A stretch of 64,000 bases of DNA from Parietaria judaica (Eukaryota; Streptophyta; Magnoliopsida; Rosales; Urticaceae). The notes beneath the pieces were generated by a model, which saw only the letters and a list, made by a program, of their open reading frames with translations, had not been told where the DNA came from and did not search any database. Position numbers and translations under genes: made by a program. How positions within the stretch are numbered: the stretch's first letter is position 1; each line of letters begins with the position of its first letter. The stretch covers positions 39,693,201 through 39,757,200 of the forward strand of contig OX940861.1 in NCBI GenBank assembly GCA_954871525.1. The letters are read 5' to 3'. Positions 40,979-51,600 of this stretch are shown one piece after another.

Positions 40979-41690
40979 GCGATTAAATGAATAAGTTTTT
41001 AAGTGATGACATGTCAAGAAATTGTGTGTTCATATTTTTCCAAATTTTGAATTAAAATTTTAAGAAAAAAACATCTTAGTAGCGTTTTATTACAAAATCC
41101 ATTCACCATATCTTTCGCATATTTAATTTAGATTCATTCCCTTGCAAAAATTTATAACCATATTTAATGATAAAAAAGAAATTAATATTATTAAAAAATA
41201 AAATTGAACAATTTTTCAGTAATAGTAAGCAACCACGGTGCCGGTTTCTTTCTAAATTCACTATTTGCATATTTATCTTAGTAATATTATTTGATTTCAA
41301 TCTAATATATACGAAAAATTAACTAAAAAAATATCATTGTACTAAAAATAATAATATTTATTTTGATATTATCACTTATTCTTGGGAAATTTGTTATTAC
41401 CCATTTATTTTATTTTCAAATATATATGTATACATATACTCTCTTTTTTCAATTGACATTAACGTTAAAAAAATATAAGTAAATATATGTCCACCAGTTC
41501 AGCACATCTAAAAGAACAAATTTGTAATGATATCATCCAAACTTATTCGATATATTTTAACACTACCTCGCGAACCGCGGTTTATTCCCTAGTTTATGTT
41601 TATTTTAAAAAAAATATTATTATGCACTCACAACTTTGTAATTTTATTTCTATATGGCATCTCGTTGTAATATGATTATCACACATTTGA
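40158..41690. other. AT-rich intergenic DNA with a second (AT)n tract
   Basis: No gene recognised. A 50-bp (AT)n tract lies at 40925-40974. The rest is AT-rich with scattered short ORFs that have no recognisable domains. Confidence 0.5.
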
Positions 41691-41696
41691 CCATGG

Positions 41697-41814
41697 GAAA
41701 AATTCTATGGTCGAAACTTACGACCATGGAGAATTCAACCACGGTCATTAAGCGTGGTCGAAATTTTTCAACTATTGTTTTTAACCGTGGTTAAATCTCT
41801 GATTTGTACTAGTG
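41697..41814. mobile_element. Terminal fragment of a CACTA-like element
   Basis: The segment ends in TTTGTACTAGTG, the reverse complement of CACTAGTACAAA, which fits the CACTA terminus. Inside it, GACCATGG, ACCACGGT, GCGTGGTCGAA and CCGTGGTTAA recur in both orientations, the usual subterminal repeats. The other end was not found in the window. Confidence 0.55.
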
Positions 41815-42295
41815 TAAGAAATTTCTCTGTCAAGTTAATTACTATACTATCCTTGAGGGATAAAATAGAGACAAATAAAAAATTAAAAGGCTACGTAGGA
41901 ACAAATATATAAAGTCAAATAATACATTAACAAAAATTCAAAGTATAAGAGTTTTTATAAGAACAGAAATAAAAAAATAAAAATTGACAAAGTTTTTTAA
42001 TAACTTTTGTGTTAAAGTTTTACTAAATTAAAATTTTTACAAGTTAAACACAAGTTTTACCTCCTCTCCTCATACATAATGTATATATTTAAAATTTTGT
42101 TAAAAACCTAAAAATTAAAATCAAAATATGTTCCAATAGGATTAACTATTTAGTATCACTGATTTAGTATCTTCTCCACTATGTGGAAAAACGACGAGTC
42201 GTTCTCGGGGATGATAATGATTTTTGTCGTTTGAGCACCTTTCTCTTTGATTTGGGGCTTTCCAATTTCATCCCGATATAAAATTAAAATAATAA
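41815..42295. other. AT-rich DNA upstream of the copia insertion
   Basis: No gene recognised. Because the copia element lies between this and MED25, the last part (about 42170-42295, which includes a TTTGGGGC-type GC-richer stretch) may be displaced upstream sequence of the MED25 promoter. Confidence 0.4.
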
Positions 42296-42300
42296 AAGTG
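42296..42300. repeat. Target-site duplication of the copia element (left)
   Basis: AAGTG; the right copy is AAGCG (48467-48471). One C/T difference, at a CpG in the right copy. Confidence 0.8.
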
Positions 42301-42541
42301 TGTTATGTATAATGTGAAATGCTCATTTATTTTCACACTATATTAGTCAATAATTGTATGCTCCAAATTTCCTATAAATACCCCCCTAAGTGGATGAATA
42401 AAATTTACCTCTCACATTTCTACACTTACATTTATCTCACTCACATCTTACTTCTCTCCATCATCTTTTCCATAAAAACACACCACTCACCAAATTTCTT
42501 ACCACTTAAATTCAAGGTGCAAAGTTAGTGAATTTATAACA
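42301..42541 (+). repeat. Copia 5' LTR
   Basis: TGTTATGTATAATG...TTATAACA, 241 bp, identical to 48226-48466. It has a TATA box CCTATAAATACC at about 42371-42382. Confidence 0.97.
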
Positions 42542-42560
42542 CGTTATCAGCACGATCACT
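42542..42560 (+). other. Copia primer-binding region
   Basis: CGTTATCAGCACGATCAC follows the LTR end directly. TATCAGCACGA-type sites follow many plant copia LTRs. tRNA not assigned. Confidence 0.55.
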
Positions 42561-42633
42561 CTACGGTAAGCTCAGAACACGGTATATTAAACTGTGGACT
42601 GAAAATTTTATAATTATTATTATCGTTGTACAA

Positions 42634-42931
42634 CATCATATTACTATATACAGGAGGCTCTGCCACCTTATAGTAATGTGATGGGATCTATGATAATTAA
42701 TTATTCTTATGAATAACATCATCTTACCATACACAGGAGGCTTTGCCACCTTATGGTAATATGATTTATAATATTTAACTTTCTTATGTATAACATCATA
42801 TTATTATACAATGGAAGGCTATGCCACCTTATAATAAAATGATGTGATTTACATCTAAAAAAAAAATTTATCTTCAAGTAATATCAAATTATTATATACA
42901 GGAGGCTCTGCCACCTTATAGTAAAATGATA
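42634..42931 (+). repeat. Four tandem hairpin units in the copia leader
   Basis: Units at 42634-42683, 42717-42765, 42794-42844 and 42882-42931, spaced 77-88 bp. Each has an AT-rich outer stem around a conserved core AGGAGGC-TCT-GCCACCT, which itself pairs (AGG.GGC with GCC.CCT). The stem changes in concert between units: CTATA...TATAG, CCATA...TATGG, TTATA...TATAA. These are paired substitutions that keep the helix. This points to an RNA structure in the genomic transcript. Confidence 0.8.
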
Positions 42932-43109
42932 TTATTGAGATTAGTTTTAACTACTTCATTTTCAATATGCTTATGATTAATATTATATATGTATAATGTT
43001 TGACTATTTTTACATCTCATTTTATGACATATCATCAATAACCTAATTATAGCATTTAATTACATTATGTTTGTGTATTTCCAACGGCTATATAACGGCT
43101 ATAAACGGC

Positions 43110-43200
43110 TAGTTTTTACACTATAAATACAAGTTTATCAAACCATACAAAATTCACATCTCTTATTCTACCTCATATTTTCTCTCCAAGTTTTAGCCGA
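43110..43200 (+). promoter_or_regulatory. Second TATA-like box inside the copia leader
   Basis: CACTATAAATACAAG (about 43119-43133) lies about 75 bp upstream of the small membrane ORF and is followed by a CT-rich stretch. The pattern resembles a plant core promoter with leader and could start a shorter RNA. It follows three AACGGCTA words (43083-43110). Confidence 0.35.
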
Positions 43201-43203
43201 AAA

Positions 43204-43374
43204 ATGACTAGACTAATGTTAGTTTTTATAGCCATAATGATCCTTGTATTTAATGTTAGTATTTTCATTTTTCATATTACACCGGAGGAATTTTATTTTT
43301 CCTTTAAGATGGTTGTATTCATGTATCTTGCTTTATTATTTACAATATTTGTAGACTTTTATATTTTGAATTAA
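43204..43374 (+). CDS. Small two-membrane-segment ORF in the copia leader (56 aa)
   Basis: An uninterrupted 56-codon frame from ATG 43204 to TAA 43372-43374. It encodes two hydrophobic stretches (LMLVFIAIMILVF and VVFMYLALLFTIFV) around a short polar loop (HITPEEFYFSFK). It ends 38 bp before the likely gag ATG (43413), in another frame. No homologue is known to the annotator. Hydrophobic codons are favoured by AT-rich DNA, so chance is possible, but such AT-rich DNA usually has frequent stops. Confidence 0.35.
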   Translation: MTRLMLVFIAIMILVFNVSIFIFHITPEEFYFSFKMVVFMYLALLFTIFVDFYILN

Positions 43375-43412
43375 ATCTAATGAATTATTTTATTTTCATG
43401 TTAGTTACCACT

Positions 43413-44465
43413 ATGTCAAATCTTGTGAAGCTTGAATTCAGCCCTCTTGATATCACTGGCAATAATTACATGCCTTGGACAGTGGATATTGAGATGCACT
43501 TGGAATCAATGAATCTTCTTGAGACACTAAAGGAGGTAAACGAATCGTCAAGGACGGACAAGGCGAGATCTTTAATCTTCCTTCGTCGACACCTTGACGA
43601 AAGCCTCAAAAATGAATATCTCACTGTGAAAGATCCAAGTGAGCTGTGGAAAAATCTCAAAGAAAGATACGATCACCAAAGGGATGTAATGCTCCCCATT
43701 TTTCGCGATGAATGGACCGCTTTAAGGTTCCAAGACTACAAGAAAGTCGGAGACTATAATTCTGCAATGTTCAGAATCGTGACCCACTTAAAATTTTGTG
43801 GGGTAACGGTAACTGACGCTGAAATGCTGGAAAAGACTTTTTCTACTTTCCACGCATCAAATGTAACCCTACAGCAACAATATCGTGTACGGGGTTTTCA
43901 AAAGTATTCTGAACTAATTGCTTGTCTCCTTATCGCAGAAAAGAATAATGAGTTGCTGATGAAAAATCATCAATCTCGCCCGACCGGCTCAAAAGCGCTT
44001 CCTGAAGCAAACGCTATCAACTCTGACGAGCCTGAGCCCAAGAACTATTTTCAGGGTCGAGAGCGAGGCCGAGGTCGTGGGCGAGGTCGAGGTCGTGGTC
44101 GTAGTTACGGACGTGGACGAGGTGGTTATAATCCCTCTTATAAGTCCGCTAACTACTATCATAAAAAACAGCAACACGGGAGGAGCCACGATGACCCTTC
44201 TAAAAAGGGAAAAGAGATGATCTCCCCAAAAGGCTTTGAAACCACTTGTTTCAGATGTGGCACTAAAGGGCATTGGTCAAGAGTTTGCCGAGCCCCACCA
44301 CACTTATGCAAACTCTACCAAGAGTCCATGAAGGGGAAAGGGAAAGAGAAAGAAGTCAACTTTATTGACAATAACGAATCCACTCATCTCGAAGCATCCG
44401 ACTTCAATGGTGATTTCATTGACACAGTTGGCGATTTTGCTGAACAAGCGACTAGTGGAAACTAA
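43413..44465 (+). CDS. Copia Gag
   Basis: The frame is open from 43380, but MSNLVKLEF (ATG 43413) is the usual start of this Gag type, giving 350 residues. The N-terminal UBN2/gag region includes LDITGNNYMPW, FLRRHLDESLKNEY and LWKNLKERYDHQ. An Arg-Gly-rich tract (RGRGRGRGRGRGRS) follows near 44070-44130, then a CCHC zinc knuckle CFRCGTKGHWSRVC near 44248-44290. Gag forms the virus-like particle and binds the RNA. The TAA at 44463-44465 separates it from pol, which is in another frame. Confidence 0.92.
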   Translation: MSNLVKLEFSPLDITGNNYMPWTVDIEMHLESMNLLETLKEVNESSRTDKARSLIFLRRHLDESLKNEYLTVKDPSELWKNLKERYDHQRDVMLPIFRDEWTALRFQDYKKVGDYNSAMFRIVTHLKFCGVTVTDAEMLEKTFSTFHASNVTLQQQYRVRGFQKYSELIACLLIAEKNNELLMKNHQSRPTGSKALPEANAINSDEPEPKNYFQGRERGRGRGRGRGRGRSYGRGRGGYNPSYKSANYYHKKQQHGRSHDDPSKKGKEMISPKGFETTCFRCGTKGHWSRVCRAPPHLCKLYQESMKGKGKEKEVNFIDNNESTHLEASDFNGDFIDTVGDFAEQATSGN

Positions 44466-44613
44466 TATGAATTATGTAATTCCTTTTGGGAATGAAGCCC
44501 AATGGTCCGATGTTTGTTTGTCTTTTCTTTTTAGAATATGTCATGATTTTTAAGGTGTGTAATAGACTAATGCTCATGTTTAATTAATTACCTTTCTTAT
44601 CAAAATTTGTGTT

Positions 44614-47600
44614 TTGTTTTTAGTTAAAGTTTTTCAAATGGACAAAGCTAATCGTGAAGCTGGAGAATTTTGTATACTGGACTGTGGAACGACACACACA
44701 ATATTGAAGGATAAAAAGTTTTTCTCAAACATAAAATCAACACAAGCCAGTGTGGATACAATATCAGGTCCTGTAGATCTGATTGAAGGAGTTGGTAAAG
44801 CGAATTTTACATTACCAAATGGCACCATGTTTACCATAAACAATGCCTTATTCTCCCCAAGATCTAAAAGAAACCTGTTGAGTTTCAAGGATATATATTC
44901 TCATGAATTTGATACTCAGTCTGCAACTGAGAATGCCATGAAATATATGTTTATTATAATGCATAAATCGGGGAAGAAATACGTACTTGAAAAATTACCA
45001 ATGCTCCACACAGGATTGCATTTTACGTATATAAGTGCAATTGAATCAAATATGGTAGTTGCCAAACCTCCAATATTTACCATATGGCATGACCGCCTAG
45101 GTCATCCTGGTTCAACCATGATGCGGAAAATTATTGAAAATACACATGGACATCCATTGAAGGACCAGAAGATCCCTCAAGGAAAAATATTCCATTGTAA
45201 AGCTTGTTCTCTTGGAAAATTAATCATAAGACCTTCACAGGGAAAAGTAGAAACAGAATCACCTATGTTCCTTGAGCGTATTCAAGGTGATATATGTGGG
45301 CCAATTCACCCACCGTGTGGACCATTTCGATACTTCATGGTATTGATAGATGCCTCTAGCAAATGGTCACATGTGTGTTTATTATCAACTCGCAATATGG
45401 CATTTGCTAAATTACTCGCTCAGATAATCAAATTGCGAGCTCAATTTCCCGATCATCCGATCAAGAAAATCAGACTTGATAATGCCGGTGAATTCACATC
45501 CCAGGCATTCGATGATTATTGTATGTCAGTTGGGATTGATGTCGAGCATCCTGTTGCTCATGTTCACTCACAAAATGGTCTGGCTGAATCATTGATCAAG
45601 CGCCTCCAGCTTATTACTAGACCATTGATAATGAGAACAATGCTTCCTACTTCGGTATGGGGTCATGCAATATTACATGCTGCGGCATTAATTCGCATCA
45701 GACCAAGTGCATATCATAAATACTCCCCAGTGCAACTTGTATTCGGCCAAGAACCAAATATATCCCATCTAAGGATTTTTGGTTGTGCTGTTTATGTGCC
45801 TATTGCACCACCCCAAAGAACAAAGATGGGGCCACAAAGAAGTCTTGGTATTTATGTAGGCTTTGAAAGCCCATCTATTGTTAAATACCTTGAACCTCAA
45901 ACTGGGAATATTTGCACAGCTCGTTTTGCTGATTGCCACTTTGATGAAGAAAATTTCCCAGCATTAGGGGGAGAAAGAAAACAGCTGGAAAGAGAAATTA
46001 CATGGTCTGTACCAACATTATTGCATCTTGATCCTTACACAAAAGATTGTGAAGGAAAAGTTCAAAGAATTTTGCATTTGCAAGATATAGCAAATCAACT
46101 TCCTGATGCATTTACAGACACAAAGAGAGTGACTAAATCTCATATACCAGCTGAGAACGCTCCTGCCCAAATAGAGATTCCAAAAGGGCAAATTGAAAAC
46201 AAAGTCATTCATGAAATCACAACACGCCTGAAGCGTGGAAGACCACTCGGTTCCAAAGATAAAAATCCTCGAAAAAGAAAAGGAGCAGAGAAACAAGATG
46301 ACCCCAATATGGAGGAACGTATTCCTGAAGAAATACGCAATGAGGAAAATCTAGAAATTTCGATTAATTATGCCACTACAGGTATAATATGGAACCGAAA
46401 TATGGACATCGATGATGCACTCTGTTACAGTTTGGCATGCGATGTTATGGACAAAAATAATGGGGATCCTGAACCACGGTCTGTTACCGAATGTAAAAAT
46501 AGACATGATTGGGCTGAATGGAAAAAGGCTATTGATGTTGAATTAGAATCACTTAACAAACGCAATATTTTTGGGCCTATAGTGCTCACACCTGAAGATG
46601 TGAGGCCTGTTGGATACAAATGGGTATTTGTTCGAAAGAGAAATGAGAAAAATGAGATTGTGAGATACAAGGCTCGACTTGTTGCACAAGGTTTTTCTCA
46701 AAGGCCCGGAATTGACTTTGAGGAAACGTATTCTCCTGTCATGGATGGAATTACATTCAGATACTTGATTAGTCTAGCTGTTTATGAGGAACTAAATATG
46801 CACCTCATGGATGTTGTTACCGCTTATTTATACGGATCGCTTGATACTGATATTTACATGAGAATCCCTGAAGGATTCAAAATGCCTGAAGCATCAAGTT
46901 CAAAACCCAGAGAAAGATATTCAATCAAATTGCAAAGGTCTCTATATGGGTTAAAGCAATCCGGACGCATGTGGTACAACCGACTAAGTGAATATTTATT
47001 ACAAAAAGGATATATTAACGACCCGCTTTGCCCTTGCGTTTTTATCAAGAAAACAACATCTGGTTGTGTGATTATCGCTGTCTATGTTGATGATTTAAAT
47101 ATCATTGGGACCAATGAAGAGATTCAGGAAGTAATCTCTTACTTAAAGAAAGAATTCGAGATGAAAGACCTTGGGAAAACAAAGTATTGTCTCGGTTTGC
47201 AAATTGAGCACTTTCAAAGGGGGATACTTGTGCATCAATCAAATTACACGAGAAGAATCTTAAAGAGATTCAATATGGATAAATCAAATCCATTGAGTAC
47301 CCCAATGGTCGTAAGGTCCCTTGATGTAGGAAAGGATCCATATCGTCCATGTGAGGAATCCGAAGAGATTCTTGGTTCAGAAGTACCATATTTCAGTGCA
47401 ATTGGAGCTCTTATGTACCTTGCTAATTGTACTCGACCGGATATAGCTTTTGCTGTTAATTTATTAGCAAGATTCAGTTCGGCTCCTACTAAAAGACACT
47501 GGAATGGGATTAAACATGTGTTTCGTTATCTCCAAGGAACAATTGATTTGGGATTATTTTACCCTAACAATACGAAACCAGTTTTGATTGGCTATGCAGA

Positions 47601-48096
47601 TGCAGGTTACTTGTCAGATCCACATAAAGGGAGATCTCAAACGGGATATGTGTTTACCTGCGGAGGGACTGCAATTTCTTGGCGCTCCCAGAAACAGACA
47701 CTCGTAGCGACATCATCAAACCATGCTGAGATCATCGCACTACATGAAGCTAGCCGTGAGTGCGTGTGGCTTAGATCCATGACACAGCATATCAGAACCA
47801 AAGGTGGTCTTCTAACAAATGATGATCCCATCATACTTTACGAAGATAATGCTGCGTGTGTTGCTCAGATGAAGGAAGGATTTATCAAAAGCGACAGAAC
47901 AAAACATATTCCTCCAAAGTTTTTCTCGTTTACTCAAGAACTGGAAAAGAACAATGTCATCAGTATCCAGTATGTTCGTTCCAGCGAAAATTCGGCGGAT
48001 CTCTTCACAAAGGCGCTCCCTACTTCAACTTTCAGAAAACATGTTCATGACATCGGGATGCGAAGACTACAGAATTTATCACCCATGTCAGCATGA
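44614..48096 (+). CDS. Copia Pol (protease, integrase, RT, RNase H)
   Basis: Open for 1,160 codons from a TTG; the first ATG is 44638 (MDKANREAG). In order: protease-like FCILDCGTTHTIL near residue 20 (Cys in place of the usual Ser/Thr after the catalytic Asp), pre-integrase zinc site WHDRLGHPG...CKACSLGK about 155-210, integrase core with GDICGP, RLDNAGEF and HSQNGLAESL, reverse transcriptase about 670-920 with YVDD (codons 47083-47094), and RNase H with YADAGYL, SSNHAEI and LYEDNAA. No stops or frameshifts. The frame opens next to an intron-acceptor-like TTTTGTTTTTAG (44612-44623), so Pol may need splicing or reinitiation to be made. Confidence 0.94.
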   Translation: MFLVKVFQMDKANREAGEFCILDCGTTHTILKDKKFFSNIKSTQASVDTISGPVDLIEGVGKANFTLPNGTMFTINNALFSPRSKRNLLSFKDIYSHEFDTQSATENAMKYMFIIMHKSGKKYVLEKLPMLHTGLHFTYISAIESNMVVAKPPIFTIWHDRLGHPGSTMMRKIIENTHGHPLKDQKIPQGKIFHCKACSLGKLIIRPSQGKVETESPMFLERIQGDICGPIHPPCGPFRYFMVLIDASSKWSHVCLLSTRNMAFAKLLAQIIKLRAQFPDHPIKKIRLDNAGEFTSQAFDDYCMSVGIDVEHPVAHVHSQNGLAESLIKRLQLITRPLIMRTMLPTSVWGHAILHAAALIRIRPSAYHKYSPVQLVFGQEPNISHLRIFGCAVYVPIAPPQRTKMGPQRSLGIYVGFESPSIVKYLEPQTGNICTARFADCHFDEENFPALGGERKQLEREITWSVPTLLHLDPYTKDCEGKVQRILHLQDIANQLPDAFTDTKRVTKSHIPAENAPAQIEIPKGQIENKVIHEITTRLKRGRPLGSKDKNPRKRKGAEKQDDPNMEERIPEEIRNEENLEISINYATTGIIWNRNMDIDDALCYSLACDVMDKNNGDPEPRSVTECKNRHDWAEWKKAIDVELESLNKRNIFGPIVLTPEDVRPVGYKWVFVRKRNEKNEIVRYKARLVAQGFSQRPGIDFEETYSPVMDGITFRYLISLAVYEELNMHLMDVVTAYLYGSLDTDIYMRIPEGFKMPEASSSKPRERYSIKLQRSLYGLKQSGRMWYNRLSEYLLQKGYINDPLCPCVFIKKTTSGCVIIAVYVDDLNIIGTNEEIQEVISYLKKEFEMKDLGKTKYCLGLQIEHFQRGILVHQSNYTRRILKRFNMDKSNPLSTPMVVRSLDVGKDPYRPCEESEEILGSEVPYFSAIGALMYLANCTRPDIAFAVNLLARFSSAPTKRHWNGIKHVFRYLQGTIDLGLFYPNNTKPVLIGYADAGYLSDPHKGRSQTGYVFTCGGTAISWRSQKQTLVATSSNHAEIIALHEASRECVWLRSMTQHIRTKGGLLTNDDPIILYEDNAACVAQMKEGFIKSDRTKHIPPKFFSFTQELEKNNVISIQYVRSSENSADLFTKALPTSTFRKHVHDIGMRRLQNLSPMSA

Positions 48097-48210
48097 GGGG
48101 GAGCTTTACGTGACTGCACTCTTTTTTCCTTACTATGGTTTTTATCCCACTGGGTTTTTCCTAGTAAGGTTTTTAATGAGGCAGCATGAACACGTAATTC
48201 TTGTAATGAG

Positions 48211-48225
48211 CATTCCAAGGGGGAG
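48211..48225 (+). other. Copia polypurine tract
   Basis: CATTCCAAGGGGGAG ends at the start of the 3' LTR. Confidence 0.75.
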
Positions 48226-48466
48226 TGTTATGTATAATGTGAAATGCTCATTTATTTTCACACTATATTAGTCAATAATTGTATGCTCCAAATTTCCTAT
48301 AAATACCCCCCTAAGTGGATGAATAAAATTTACCTCTCACATTTCTACACTTACATTTATCTCACTCACATCTTACTTCTCTCCATCATCTTTTCCATAA
48401 AAACACACCACTCACCAAATTTCTTACCACTTAAATTCAAGGTGCAAAGTTAGTGAATTTATAACA
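48226..48466 (+). repeat. Copia 3' LTR
   Basis: 241 bp, identical by direct comparison to the 5' LTR. Its TATA box points toward MED25, about 350 bp upstream of the MED25 ATG. Confidence 0.97.
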
Positions 48467-48471
48467 AAGCG
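48467..48471. repeat. Target-site duplication of the copia element (right)
   Basis: AAGCG, 4 of 5 bases matching 42296-42300. Confidence 0.8.
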
Positions 48472-48528
48472 GTCCTAATTTCTTTTTTCTCTCAAAATGC
48501 TACTTTTCCAAGCTTATGATTTTGACTG

Positions 48529-48572
<44 letters not shown>
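48529..48572. repeat. (AT)n microsatellite in the MED25 5' region
   Basis: About 44 bp of AT repeat, 77 bp upstream of the MED25 ATG. Confidence 0.95.
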
Positions 48573-48579
<7 letters not shown>

Positions 48580-48648
48580 AATTTCAAAAAACTTAAAATT
48601 TGCTGAAAATATATGTAATTAAGCACGCAAGAAGAGGAGCGAGCGACC

Positions 48649-51600
48649 ATGGCGGAGAAGCAGCTGATAGTCGCCGTGGAAGGCACAGCCGCCATGGGTC
48701 CTTACTGGTCCACCATCGTCTCCGATTACCTCGAAAAGATCACCAGGTTCCTTCTTCGCTTCTCGCCGATTCTTCTCATCTTCTTTTGTTTGGTTTCTGA
48801 GCAACTTGTTGAAGCTGATCGTGTTCTTACGAATTGTTAATCTTTTGTTGTGGAATTGAGGTCTGATCATTCAAAATGATGATTCGACTAAGATTTCATT
48901 GCCATACAGCTGAAAAGCTGAATTGTTATCTTGAACTGGATATATAGTGCTCGTGATTTTAGGTTTCTCGAAGCATTTTTTGATTTTTCAGTTTCTAATT
49001 TCAATATCAATTGAGTATTGAAATTGTGCATTCCATTGTTGAACTGGATATATAGTGCTCGGTACCGTTTGTTTTGGGGATTTCTTATGCTTCAGAGAGT
49101 CATTTTCGGCTATGATTATGCCATTTTACAGCTTCTTTTGGTAATCATGCAGGTCGTTCTGCGGCAATGAGTTGATTGGGCAGGTCCGTTCTCGTTCTCC
49201 GACAACATGTTTTGCCACTTTAATTTTTTTTAATGAACTAGCAGAAGAACTCAACGCGAGAAATTGTCATTCGCAATAGACGTGTTTGATGTTTCTTCGG
49301 TTTTATTTTGTAGCACGAAAAGCAAGTACTGATTTATGTTAGTTGTAAATTTAGTTAAATTTGAATCGAGATTTAACTGTATTAATATTGTTTTTTTTTT
49401 TTTTTGAAGCACAGAAGATAACGAATTCTACGTATGAGCTTGCTATTGTCACATTCAACACCCATGGATCTTATTGTGGTATGTAGTCTCTCTCTCTCTC
49501 TCTTTTTTTTTTTCACTTTGGTTTTTATTATAACTAAATTTTATTGTGAAAATTTAGATGCACTGTAGTATTTGAATAGGTTGAGGAAGCATGAGACCCC
49601 CTTATATTCGAAAACGGGAACTCTACATTTTTTTTTCAGGTTGCCTTGTGCAGCGGAGTGGATGGACTAGGAGTGTTGATAATTTCTTACAGTGGCTATC
49701 AGCGATTCCTTTTTCCGGCGGTGGCTTTAGCGATGCTGCAATTGCGGAGGGTCTTTCTGAAGCTATAATGGTGTGTCGTATTCACATTAAATGCTGTTTT
49801 TCATATTTCGGTGTCTTATTTGCTTCAGCTATCATTTGCATAATTGTTCCCATCCTTACAACCTTTTTTTCCCGTCCCTTATTTGCGATTTCTTTTCACG
49901 GTAGTATTTACTTTGCATGATAAACTAGTGTGTATCTAGTAAACTAAAGGTCTTACAGGTTTTTGCTTCGCATTTTGCATGGTGATAATCTTATTGCTTT
50001 CCTTGATGAAAATCGCAGATGTTCCCAAGTGTTCAAAATGGAAGTCAAGGCCCACAAAATGTTGATTGTCAGAGACATTGTATTCTGATTGCTGCTAGTA
50101 ACCCTTACCCACTCTCCACTCCCGTCTTTCGACCACAAGTACAAACCCTAGAGCAGAGTGAAAACATTGACATACAAACAGAAAACCAACTATCTGATGC
50201 CGAAACCATTGCCAAGTCGTTTGCTCAGGTAACTGTTGCTAAACCTTTTAATATATTTAAATTTCCCATCGGTAATTAAATGCGTAAATTCTCCTTTGCA
50301 GTGCTTCGTTTCCCTGTCAGTGATTTCCCCGAAGCCGCTTCCTAAGCTTCGAGCTATATACAATGCGGTAATGATCATAAACTTGTTCTTTTCTATCCAT
50401 TTAAAAAGAGCTTTTATTTCTTTCTCCCTCTCCAGAGTTCTCACTGATTTCTGCGGTTTGTTTGGCTTAAGATCCTTGACTTAACTGCTTCACATTATAA
50501 TATAGAATCAATTAGCCTTTTGTGTTAATTAGTCATAAAGTTCAGATGTAAATTTACGTTGTATATGAAAAACTCGGATTGTATATATGATAGGAAACGT
50601 GCTTTTAATTGCTCTTTTATTACTTATTATCTTAAATAAGTTAGGCTTTAGTTTAATATTTTAATAAAGCCTGTAATATGCCCAATATGTCAAAACGACC
50701 CAACATAAATGACGCCAGTAATGTTGTGGTTGTGAATTTTTGGATTTGCATCGGTTTGTGCCGTCAAGACTTACGGCCCACAGGAGAGTGACGGTTGTGC
50801 TCCCAAAGGATCGGACTGGAGTTTCGTCATTAGTTTGCGATAAAGTTCACGGGGATTCGCATTCACGTGAATTCCAGTTAGTAGAATTTATTTCTGCAGG
50901 TTGTGTGTTTGTTAATCTTTCCGGGACACATTAATATACGATTAACTCTTGTAATGCAGGGAAAGCGCAATCCAAGAGCTAGCGATCCGCCTGTAGATAA
51001 TGTGAAAAACCCATATTTTCTTGTTCTACTCTCTGAGAATTTCTTGGAAGCTCGTGCTGCACTCAGTCGTTCTGGAGTGCCGACACTTCCTAGTAATCAG
51101 AGTCCTGTGAAAGTGGATATGACTCCTGTTACCTCTGTTTCCGTGCCACTGCCAAATTCTATGCCCTCAGGTTGTTTATATACTTGCTAACTTTTATTTT
51201 AATGGAAAAAAAAAAAAAAAAAACCTTCATATTTTGAGGTGCTTGTATAAACAAGAGCCTGAGCGCACTCGCACGGTTTTTGGATTTTTATTTTAGATAT
51301 TACCGTAGATCCCATATTTTACTGTTTGCTTTTGCAACCAGTGAGAGCGTTTTTTTTTTTATATAAATGTAACCCTTGCCCATTAGAAGAATCATGTCTC
51401 GAGAACTATTGATATTTATTTTAGTTATTTAATATTCTTCTGCTTGTGGAAGGCTTACATTTTGGCTTCTTTGATTCACAGTGAATGGATCTATCATGAA
51501 CCGGCAACCGATATCTGTAACAAATGTACCTCCGGCTACCGTAAAAGTTGTAAGATAAGATTCATATCTAGTTTTGCATTGATGTCTTTCTACACTTTCC

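Larger units (their letters stand above)
42301..48466 (+). mobile_element. Young Ty1/copia LTR retrotransposon (6.2 kb)
   Basis: Identical 241-bp LTRs, target duplications AAG(T/C)G, a long leader with four hairpins and a small membrane ORF, gag (43413-44465), pol in protease-integrase-RT-RNase H order (44614-48096) without stops, and a purine-rich AAGGGGGAG before the 3' LTR. Integrase before RT defines copia. Identical LTRs mean insertion too recent for any substitution to accumulate in 241 bp. It lies about 180 bp upstream of the MED25 ATG in the same direction. The copia lineage is not assigned. Confidence 0.96.
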
